Source: Candidatus Saccharimonadota bacterium (GTDB lineage: Bacteria; Patescibacteriota; Saccharimonadia; Saccharimonadales; Saccharimonadaceae). Taken from it: a stretch of DNA of 5,267 nucleotides. The translations under genes and the position numbers were made by a program. The notes under the pieces are model-generated. The model was not told the DNA's origin. It worked only from the letters and a program-made list of their open reading frames with translations, and ran no database searches. Shown here one piece after another: positions 1 through 4,663 of the stretch. Within the stretch, counting starts at the first letter, position 1. Each line of letters begins with the position of its first letter. The DNA lies in contig PJQJ01000025.1 of the NCBI GenBank assembly GCA_002861585.1, positions 46,673 through 51,939 of the forward strand. Reading direction: 5' to 3'.

Positions 1-28
1 TCGCCCCGGGCCGGTTGGCCTAGGGCGA
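1..28 (-). terminator. GC-rich hairpin downstream of the 60-aa gene, possible terminator
   Basis: An outer 6-bp stem (TCGCCC at 1-6 with GGGCGA at 23-28) encloses a 4-bp stem (GGCC at 9-12 with GGCC at 17-20) and a GGTT loop, with 2-nt bulges on each side. It lies about 30 bp past the stop of the small gene at 59-241, where a terminator would be expected. Any U-tract on the minus strand would fall outside the window, so termination cannot be confirmed. It may instead be a structured RNA or a chance GC-rich palindrome. Confidence 0.3.
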
Positions 29-58
29 GGGTCCTTCCCAGAAGCGCCGTGCACTGTT

Positions 59-241
59 TCAATGGAACTGTGCCTTGTGGCACGTCACCAGCTTGAACAG
101 TGCGACCACAGGGGTCAGCGCCAGGATGATGAGGTCATCGACCCAAAGCGGGAGCGTTGCTCCGTTGAGACCGTAGTGCTTGCACACTTCGGCCGTCAGA
201 GGGTCGACTTCTGCTAGTGGATCAGCAATCAGGAATCGCAT
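59..241 (-). CDS. Small protein of unknown function, 60 aa
   Basis: I do not recognise this protein with confidence. The ATG at 241 is preceded by AAGGAG with a 6-nt spacer, a near-ideal Shine-Dalgarno site, and by a good promoter (277-305), so the frame is very probably translated. It ends in TGA, whereas the other genes here end in TAA or TAG. Residues 1-29 are mixed and acidic. Residues 30-52 are hydrophobic with a WVDD motif at 33-36, followed by a short polar tail with one Cys and two His (residues 54-60). The segment from LPLWVDD onward faintly recalls the DUF1232/YkvA motif, in which an Asp-Asp pair precedes a hydrophobic helix, but the typical DLIPD element is missing, so I do not assign it. 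There is no clear signal peptide; the hydrophobic stretch could be a membrane-associated helix. By hand count about 41 of 60 codons end in G or C, against about 25 of the first 60 in pnp, so its codon use is unlike its neighbour. That could reflect transfer or a different genomic region. Confidence 0.6.
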   Translation of the reverse strand: MRFLIADPLAEVDPLTAEVCKHYGLNGATLPLWVDDLIILALTPVVALFKLVTCHKAQFH

Positions 242-276
242 CGTGCTCTCCTTGAGCGCCGGGATGGGACACCCTT

Positions 277-305
277 ATCACACTCCTCCTGCCCTCGATT
301 GTCAA
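277..305 (-). promoter_or_regulatory. Promoter of the 60-aa gene
   Basis: On the minus strand a perfect -35 TTGACA (300-305) is followed after exactly 17 bp by TGTGAT (277-282), a 4/6 match to the -10 consensus. The predicted start near 270 gives a leader of about 28 nt carrying the AAGGAG ribosome site. The element lies wholly in the gap after the pnp stop at 325. I see no intrinsic terminator for pnp in this gap, so read-through from pnp is also possible. Confidence 0.55.
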
Positions 306-324
306 TAGACTCGTAGCCTACTGC

Positions 325-2442
325 CTATTCTGCATCCTTCATCGAAAGGTTGAGGCGACCGCGGTCGTCAATAGCAAGTAGCTTTACGCGAACCTTGTCA
401 CCTTCGTTTACCACGTCGGTTACCTTTTCGACGCGCTCGTCTTTAAGGGCGCTAATATGCACCAATCCGTCAAAGCCAGGCATAATATTTACAAAGGCGC
501 CGAATTCCATAATCTTTACAACAACACCGTTATAGGTCTTGCCGACCTCAGGTTCTTCAACGAGTGATTTAATCCAATCAACTGCTGCTTGAATTGATTT
601 TTCATCAACCGCAGCAACGGTCACAAGGCCATCATCTTTGATGTCGATCATTGCGCCGGTTTCAGAGGTGATCTTATTGATGGTCTCACCACCCTTACCG
701 ATGATTGCACCAATTTTTTCTGGCTTTACCATCAGTTTTTCAATACGAGGGGCGTAAGGGCTTAGTTGTGGACGAGACTCTGCAATTGTCTCTAGCATAT
801 GCTGCAAAATATGCGCGCGTCCGTCTTTGCCCTGCTCAAGTGCCTTTCGCAGTATCTCAACAGGCAGACCATGAACCTTCATATCCATCTGGAGCGCAGT
901 GATACCCTTTTGAGTACCAGTCACCTTAAAGTCCATGTCGCCAGCAAAGTCTTCAGCGTCAGCAATGTCACTTAAGATATATGGCGTATCGCCGTCCATC
1001 ATAAGTCCCATTGCAATACCGCTTACCGGTCGCTTTAGTGGTACACCTGCATCCATCAGTGCCATACAGCTTGAGCAGGTTGCGGCCATACTGGTGCTAC
1101 CGTTTTGACTCATGATCTCAGTTACTGAACGGATGGTGTATGGAAATTCTGATTCATCTGGTAGGACTGCCGTCATCGCTCGCTCAGCCAGGTAGCCGTG
1201 ACCGATTTCGCGTCGTCCAGGTGAGCCAAGGCGACGAACTTCGCCAACAGTGTAGCCAGGTGCGTTGTAGTGGTGCATATAGGTACGCTCATCATCAGTT
1301 CGCTCCATTGTGTCGACTACCTGAGCAAAGCTCAGAGGTGCCAAGGTAACGATATTAAGCGCCTGCGTTAGTCCACGAGTAAAGAGGCTTGAACCATGGG
1401 CGCGTGGCAGAATACCAACTTCGCTTGAAAGCTGACGAATTTCGGTTAGCTTACGGCCATCGGGGCGAATCTGCTCCTCAATAATGCCCTTACGCACATC
1501 TTTATGAACAGCATTAGTGAAGGCTTCGTGATAATCAGCCTTACGAGCTTCAAATTCTTCACCAAGCTCAGTTTCAAATGCCTGGTTGAACTGATCTTGC
1601 AGCTTATTGATAAGTTCTTTGCGCTCACCATAATGGACTCGGTACTCTGGAGTGAGCTTACCCTTCATCCACTCATTGACGCGGGCTTGAATGTCAGGAT
1701 CAGGCAGCACTAACTCGTACTCCTTCTTAGTTACTCCGACACGATCAACTAGTTGCTGCTGCAGTTCGATCGCAGGCTGATATGCTGCTTGAGCAAATGC
1801 AATTGCATCAATAATTTGTTCTTCGCTAACTTCTGAGGCACCAGCTTCGACCATCATGACGCCGTTTTTTGTTCCAGCAACAACAAGATCTAGATCACCG
1901 GTGTTCAGCTGCTCAGGAGTGGTGAATGCTTTGAGCTCTCCATCAACAAGACCAACACGAAGCCCGGCAACTGGGCCTTCAAACGGTTCCCCTGTCAGCA
2001 TAAATGCTGCACTCATAGCGATCATCGCAACCATATCAGGACGAAATGCCGGATCCATGCTAAGAACACTGGTGACACCCTGGACTTCGCGGCGGTAGCC
2101 TTTTGGCCACAGCGGACGGATTGGACGATCAATAAGACGACCAATCAAGACGGCGTCATCACTCGGACGACCTTCGCGCTTAATAAAACGTGAGCCGCTT
2201 ATCTTACCAGCTGCATAAAACTTTTCTTCATAGTCGATACTAAGTGGAAAGTAATCCATGCCTGCAATAGACTTTGGACTGACCATTGCTGTAGCAAGTA
2301 CAACGGTATCACCATATCGCGCTAGCACGCTGGCGGTCGAGCGGAAGCCGACACGGTTTACTTCGAGGCTGAGTGTTCGGCCACAGAGTTCAGTTGAAAC
2401 GGTAATAATATCCTTACCGAGAGGATTGATAGTTGTTCCCAT
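325..2442 (-). CDS. pnp: Polynucleotide phosphorylase (PNPase)
   Basis: Processive 3'-5' exoribonuclease that phosphorolyses RNA to nucleoside diphosphates and can add 3' tails in reverse; it works as a cytoplasmic homotrimer and often forms part of an RNA degradosome. At 705 aa it is full length for the family. Domains in order: first RNase PH fold (about 12-145, with the hallmark FIKREGRPS at 86-94 and RLIDRPIRPL after it), linker and helical domain (about 150-325), catalytic second RNase PH fold (about 327-555), KH domain (about 565-625, loop GKGG at 582-585) and S1 domain (634-703). Phosphate-binding NGSTSM is at 447-452. The catalytic residues corresponding to E. coli D486, D492 and K494 are present as D498, D504 and K506, so the enzyme should be active. 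The ATG at 2442 is fixed by AAGGAG (2451-2456) 8 nt upstream and by the family N-terminus. It stops with TAG. It lies downstream of rpsO as in many bacteria, but is separated from it by a tail-fibre-like gene and two terminators, so it probably relies on its own promoter. Confidence 0.98.
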   Translation of the reverse strand: MGTTINPLGKDIITVSTELCGRTLSLEVNRVGFRSTASVLARYGDTVVLATAMVSPKSIAGMDYFPLSIDYEEKFYAAGKISGSRFIKREGRPSDDAVLIGRLIDRPIRPLWPKGYRREVQGVTSVLSMDPAFRPDMVAMIAMSAAFMLTGEPFEGPVAGLRVGLVDGELKAFTTPEQLNTGDLDLVVAGTKNGVMMVEAGASEVSEEQIIDAIAFAQAAYQPAIELQQQLVDRVGVTKKEYELVLPDPDIQARVNEWMKGKLTPEYRVHYGERKELINKLQDQFNQAFETELGEEFEARKADYHEAFTNAVHKDVRKGIIEEQIRPDGRKLTEIRQLSSEVGILPRAHGSSLFTRGLTQALNIVTLAPLSFAQVVDTMERTDDERTYMHHYNAPGYTVGEVRRLGSPGRREIGHGYLAERAMTAVLPDESEFPYTIRSVTEIMSQNGSTSMAATCSSCMALMDAGVPLKRPVSGIAMGLMMDGDTPYILSDIADAEDFAGDMDFKVTGTQKGITALQMDMKVHGLPVEILRKALEQGKDGRAHILQHMLETIAESRPQLSPYAPRIEKLMVKPEKIGAIIGKGGETINKITSETGAMIDIKDDGLVTVAAVDEKSIQAAVDWIKSLVEEPEVGKTYNGVVVKIMEFGAFVNIMPGFDGLVHISALKDERVEKVTDVVNEGDKVRVKLLAIDDRGRLNLSMKDAE

Positions 2443-2487
2443 GGGAAATACTCCTTGTTTAGTCGCAAACCTGTCGCTTTAAGTAAC

Positions 2488-2519
2488 GGGTGTTCAGAAA
2501 AACGTTTTTCCCAACATCC
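2488..2519 (-). promoter_or_regulatory. Long hairpin in the pnp 5' leader
   Basis: In the minus-strand RNA, GGATGTT (2519-2513) can pair with AACACCC (2494-2488) with one A-C mismatch. After a 2x2 internal loop the perfect palindrome GAAAAACGTTTTTC (2510-2497) closes the structure with an ACGU loop. It sits about 30 nt upstream of the pnp Shine-Dalgarno site, inside the predicted transcript leader. In E. coli, PNPase represses its own synthesis after RNase III cuts a leader hairpin; this structure is placed for a similar role, but that role is inference. The A/T-rich palindrome could also be a DNA operator. Confidence 0.4.
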
Positions 2520-2556
2520 ACCACTTAAAACTCGTTCAATGGTCTGCATACATACT

Positions 2557-2585
2557 ATTGTAAAACTTTTAGCAGCGCCCGTAAA
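2557..2585 (-). promoter_or_regulatory. Probable pnp promoter
   Basis: On the minus strand TTTACG (2580-2585, 4/6 to the -35 consensus) is followed after 17 bp by TACAAT (2557-2562, 5/6 to the -10 consensus). The predicted start is about 2549-2550, giving a leader of about 107 nt to the pnp ATG. It lies just beyond the terminator of the upstream fibre-like gene, where a promoter is needed if pnp is to be expressed independently of that gene. The -35 box falls within the second copy of a CTTTACGGG repeat. Confidence 0.5.
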
Positions 2586-2606
2586 GGCAGGCGGGGTCCC
2601 GTAAAG
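2578..2606 (-). repeat. Two CTTTACGGG direct repeats, 20 bp apart, at the pnp promoter
   Basis: The 9-mer CTTTACGGG occurs on the minus strand at 2606-2598 and again at 2586-2578, a spacing of exactly 20 bp or about two helical turns. The downstream copy overlaps the predicted -35 box. The upstream copy overlaps the tail of the preceding terminator. This arrangement is typical of paired regulator sites on one DNA face, although a small tandem duplication would look the same. Confidence 0.4.
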
Positions 2607-2648
2607 AGAAAGAACCCCGCGGAGGCTAGTGCCGTTTGCGGGGTTCTT
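2602..2648 (-). terminator. Rho-independent terminator of the 524-aa fibre-like gene
   Basis: On the minus strand AAGAACCCCGC (2648-2638) pairs perfectly over 11 bp with GCGGGGTTCTT (2620-2610), followed by the pyrimidine-rich tail TTCTCTTTAC. The 17-nt loop contains a small GGC/GCC stem. It begins 27 bp after the TAA of the upstream gene. The tail on the plus strand (TTCTTCTTC) is also T-rich, so it may work in both directions. Its 3' half closely resembles that of the rpsO terminator at 4291-4324. Confidence 0.85.
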
Positions 2649-2674
2649 CTTCACATTACTGCCCTGTAGAAGGC

Positions 2675-4249
2675 TTAAATGAAGTACCAAATAGTACCGT
2701 CGCTTAAGAAGTCCTGGCTTTGCCACTGCGCGTTGACTGAAGCCGAGGCCGATGCATCAATAGTCGTTCCAGACGGAGGCACGACCAGAATCGCGTTTGT
2801 CGTTGAGTCAACTTTTTTAACACGCACCCTGGCGCCGTTGCTGACAGCTGGCAGAGTGACCGTAAAGCCACCAGCACCCGCATCGCAGATGAGCGCCTCG
2901 TGAGTTTTGGCGGTATAAGCTGCGTTTATCCTGATCACGTTTTCAGTGCCTGTTGCGCTACTTGCGATAGTTATATCTGTCTTATTACCCGCACTATCAT
3001 CAGCAGCTGTGATAGTGATGTTTGACCCGGCTATAAAGTTAAGCCGTTTTCGCGTAGCCCGTAGTGTACCACCCTGTGCTACCTCTATCTTTTGCGTCGT
3101 AGAATCATTGGTCACACTAAGAGTGCGGTTTACTGTTAGGTCGCCGCCGCCAGTAAGGCCAGTACCGGCAGATATAGTCGTGGTCTTATCCACCTTGCCA
3201 GCTACCGTCGTGTTTGCTGCGACTCGTGCTTCAGTGTAGTAAAGGTTCGTGCCCTCACTGATGTGCGAGGTTGTCAGCGTCACGACACCGGTCTGTCCGT
3301 TCACGCTCGTAACAGCATCGGTTGGCGTTGAGAGCTCAGTCCAGTCGGCCATTGTTTTAGCTGTACCGCCGTTATGAATAAATGTCTTTTTCAAATCAGA
3401 ACGAACCGCGACATCACCCTCTTGGGCTGCAAGCGCAAGCTGTTCAGTCTGGTTTGCCACAGTTGAGATATCCGTCAGGGCAAGGGCTGGCAGCTGAGCA
3501 ACTGGTACCTTACCGTCAGAATCGAGTGACGCCACGCCACCAGCAGCACCCTTTTCATTCGTGTTTAGCTTAGCATTAAGGGCTGTTTGAGTTGCACTAC
3601 TGATCGGCTTATTGGCGTCGCTCGTGTTATCGACGTTACCCAACCCTACATCAGTTTTCGCTAACGAAACAGCACCCGTTTGTCCGTTCACACTAGTGAC
3701 AACATCGGTCGGTGTCGCTAGCTCTGTCCAATCTGCTAATGTCTTAGCTGTACCGCCGTTATGAATAAATGTCTTTTTCAAATCAGAACGAACCGCGACA
3801 TCACCCTCTTGGGCTGCAAGCGCAAGCTGTTCAGTTTCACTCGCTACAACAAAGACATCAGTCATGGCAATAGCTGGCAGCTGACTGGAAGGGATTTTAC
3901 TATCTGATCCAAGAGTAGCCACACCGCCGGCAACCCCCTTTTCAGAAGAAGTAATCTTCGTACCCAGGGCCGTATCTACCTCTGTTTTGGTGTAGACATC
4001 AGCACTGTTTGCTTTTATAGATAGTCCTGGGACCGTCGGAACGGCGGCTGTCCCACCTAGATCACCTGCTAGCTGCACGATACCTTTCGTCGTCGTGCTA
4101 GCATCCGATGGCGCAGCATTGGCTGCGTTTCGCCATTTTAGTATCCCGGCGTCAAAATAGAGCAACTCGCCTTGTGCAACATTATTCAATGCAACATCAC
4201 TACTTGTGCTAATACTACTACTCCCGCCACTACCAGGAATATACGTCAT
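2675..4249 (-). CDS. Phage tail-fibre-like modular repeat protein, 524 aa
   Basis: Its segments match sequence styles characteristic of phage tail fibres and related receptor-binding proteins. In order: Gly/Ser-rich start and N-terminal module (1-43, with DVALNNV and KWRNA) shared with the protein at 4664-5230; a linker with KGIVQLAGDLGGTA (55-68); two copies of a 129-residue repeat unit beginning with EKG at 103 and 232, each containing LPA, a conserved EGDVAVRSDLKKTFIHNGG block and TSVNGQTG; DVGLGNVDNTSDANKP (200-215); EGTNLYYTEARV (332-343); GTGLTGGGDLTVNRTLSV (362-379); and a beta-rich C-terminal tip (about 435-524) ending WYFI. No signal peptide, membrane helix or catalytic motif is visible. 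The start at 4249 is chosen over an in-frame ATG at 4267 because it aligns with the start of the paralogue and follows GGGGG with a 5-nt spacer. It has its own extended -10 promoter and terminator. It could be a phage remnant, a domesticated adhesin or part of a tail-derived particle; no other phage gene is in view. Confidence 0.85.
   Translation of the reverse strand: MTYIPGSGGSSSISTSSDVALNNVAQGELLYFDAGILKWRNAANAAPSDASTTTKGIVQLAGDLGGTAAVPTVPGLSIKANSADVYTKTEVDTALGTKITSSEKGVAGGVATLGSDSKIPSSQLPAIAMTDVFVVASETEQLALAAQEGDVAVRSDLKKTFIHNGGTAKTLADWTELATPTDVVTSVNGQTGAVSLAKTDVGLGNVDNTSDANKPISSATQTALNAKLNTNEKGAAGGVASLDSDGKVPVAQLPALALTDISTVANQTEQLALAAQEGDVAVRSDLKKTFIHNGGTAKTMADWTELSTPTDAVTSVNGQTGVVTLTTSHISEGTNLYYTEARVAANTTVAGKVDKTTTISAGTGLTGGGDLTVNRTLSVTNDSTTQKIEVAQGGTLRATRKRLNFIAGSNITITAADDSAGNKTDITIASSATGTENVIRINAAYTAKTHEALICDAGAGGFTVTLPAVSNGARVRVKKVDSTTNAILVVPPSGTTIDASASASVNAQWQSQDFLSDGTIWYFI
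3278..3556 (-). repeat. Second copy of the intragenic fibre repeat
   Basis: This encodes residues 232-324 of the fibre-like protein, starting EKGAAGG and ending after TSVNGQTG. It contains a 92-bp block at 3357-3448 that is identical, base for base, to 3744-3835 in the first copy (offset 387 bp). The flanking parts differ at many positions, for instance the residues after LPA and after the GQTG motif. Confidence 0.9.
3665..3943 (-). repeat. First copy of the intragenic fibre repeat
   Basis: This encodes residues 103-195 of the fibre-like protein, starting EKGVAGG. Its block at 3744-3835 is the exact partner of 3357-3448. The period of 387 bp equals 129 codons, so gain or loss of a unit keeps the reading frame. 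Confidence 0.9.
4121..4249 (-). repeat. N-terminal module shared with the 188-aa protein (copy in the large gene)
   Basis: The first 43 codons encode a module of about 28/43 identical residues with the first 43 residues of the protein starting at 5230 (matching DNA 5102-5230). Fixed positions include MTY, PG, GGSS, STS, DVALNNVA and KW.NA. Similarity stops after the KW.NA motif, so this is a module swap and not a whole-gene duplication. Both copies are preceded by the leader motif TGAGGGT (4260-4266 and 5237-5243). Confidence 0.8.
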
Positions 4250-4280
4250 AAAAACCCCCACCCTCATTACAATTACGCTT

Positions 4281-4290
4281 ATTGTATCAG
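4281..4290 (-). promoter_or_regulatory. Extended -10 promoter of the 524-aa gene
   Basis: The minus strand reads TGATACAAT (4289-4281), that is an extended -10 TG dinucleotide, one base, then TACAAT (5/6 to consensus). No -35 is recognisable because that position holds the rpsO terminator stem. The predicted start near 4274 gives a leader of about 25 nt that carries GAGGGTGGGGG as the ribosome site. The promoter directly follows the U-tract of the rpsO terminator. Confidence 0.45.
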
Positions 4291-4324
4291 AAAAAAGAAA
4301 GAACTCCGCTTATTTGCGGAGTCC
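4291..4324 (-). terminator. Rho-independent terminator of rpsO
   Basis: On the minus strand GGACTCCGC (4324-4316) pairs with GCGGAGTTC (4309-4301) over 9 bp including one G-U pair, with a 6-nt AAATAA loop, followed by TTTCTTTTTT. The ascending arm encodes the last residues of S15, and the TAA stop codon (4312-4310) lies within the loop. A ribosome finishing rpsO would cover the hairpin, so termination may respond to translation. Confidence 0.88.
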
Positions 4325-4576
4325 TAGTTTGGCGATTAGTCCCTGATACTCTTCGTAACTCTTGGCTTCGAGATATTTGAGCAACCGCTTTCGTCGGCCG
4401 ACCATCTGTAGGAGTCCGCGACGAGCCATTTGATCGTGCTTGTTCTCTTTTAGATGAGCGGTGATTTCCTTGATGCGAGTCGTCAAAACAGCAACTTGAA
4501 CCTGAGTAGAACCAACATCCGTTTTGTGGACTTGGTTGTCAGAGATAACCTTTGTCTTGTTCTCACTACTAATCAT
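4310..4576 (-). CDS. rpsO: Ribosomal protein S15 (30S subunit)
   Basis: Primary 16S rRNA-binding protein of the 30S platform; it binds the three-way junction of helices 20-22 early in assembly. The 88-aa length matches the family (usually 88-89). Family signatures are VHKTDVGSTQVQVAVLT (16-32), HLKENKHD (41-48), ARRGLLQMVGRRKRLLKYL (51-69) and the C-terminal IAKLGLRK. His41 and Asp48, known rRNA contacts, are present; position 51, usually Ser, is Ala. The ATG at 4576 is chosen because it gives the family N-terminal length; an in-frame TTG at 4597 would add seven atypical residues. Neither start has a recognisable Shine-Dalgarno site, so initiation may rely on structure or on a leaderless transcript. 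The TAA stop lies in the loop of its terminator. pnp is the next housekeeping gene, but a fibre-like gene lies between them. Confidence 0.97.
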   Translation of the reverse strand: MISSENKTKVISDNQVHKTDVGSTQVQVAVLTTRIKEITAHLKENKHDQMARRGLLQMVGRRKRLLKYLEAKSYEEYQGLIAKLGLRK

Positions 4577-4585
4577 ATCTGAAAT

Positions 4586-4614
4586 ACTGTAACACAACTG
4601 ATGTGCAACAGCAA
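4586..4614 (-). promoter_or_regulatory. Alternative weak rpsO promoter, would give a leaderless mRNA
   Basis: On the minus strand TTGCTG (4609-4614, 3/6) is separated by 17 bp from TACAGT (4586-4591, 4/6). Its predicted start is at about 4576-4579, so the transcript would begin at or within a few bases of the rpsO ATG. This fits the absence of a Shine-Dalgarno site, but the boxes are weak and overlap the leader hairpin. Confidence 0.25.
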
Positions 4615-4631
4615 GATTGTTCTACCCAATC
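4589..4631 (-). promoter_or_regulatory. Structured rpsO leader: two hairpins before the start codon
   Basis: In the minus-strand RNA, GATTG (4631-4627) can pair with CAATC (4619-4615), and GUUGCACA (4609-4602) with UGUGUUAC (4596-4589) over 8 positions with one U-U mismatch and one G-U pair around a UCAGU loop. The second hairpin ends 12 nt before the ATG. S15 is known to repress its own mRNA through structured leaders in several bacteria, with different RNA folds in each. A similar role here is inference. Confidence 0.35.
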
Positions 4632-4635
4632 CGCC

Positions 4636-4663
4636 CTAATAGATACTCTTTACCAGTTGCCAA
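4636..4663 (-). promoter_or_regulatory. Candidate rpsO promoter
   Basis: The minus strand has TTGGCA (4658-4663, 5/6 to the -35 consensus), 16 bp, then TATTAG (4636-4641, 4/6 to the -10 consensus). It begins on the base right after the TAA of the upstream fibre-like gene. The predicted start near 4629 would give a leader of about 53 nt containing the hairpins at 4589-4631. No terminator separates the upstream gene from rpsO, so co-transcription is also possible. Confidence 0.4.

Noticed and set aside
1..60. tRNA or other RNA gene at the GC-rich left edge
   Set aside because: No cloverleaf, T-loop or CCA-end pattern can be drawn; only a single nested hairpin is present.
1856..2098. Plus-strand frames opposite pnp and the fibre-like genes
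   Set aside because: They lie wholly opposite well-supported genes, have low-complexity Ser/Arg/Thr/Pro-rich translations, and show no ribosome sites or family motifs.
2358..2726. A 122-codon minus-strand frame across the fibre terminator and the pnp start
   Set aside because: Its upstream part runs through the end of the fibre gene and a strong terminator, it has no ribosome site, and it overlaps two well-supported genes. Only the shorter internal start at 2549 is mentioned, as a weak finding.
3278..3943. CRISPR array or transposon ends from the repeats
   Set aside because: There are only two long repeat copies, both in frame inside one coding gene with matching protein repeats; no spacer pattern or terminal inverted repeats are seen.
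4250..4267. Earlier ATG at 4267 as the start of the 524-aa protein
   Set aside because: The six extra residues have no counterpart in the paralogue, and the shared MTY(I/V)PG start with a G-rich ribosome site begins at 4249.
4577..4597. TTG at 4597 as the rpsO start
   Set aside because: It adds seven residues (MCYSISD) not typical of S15, and no ribosome site precedes it; the ATG at 4576 gives the normal family length.
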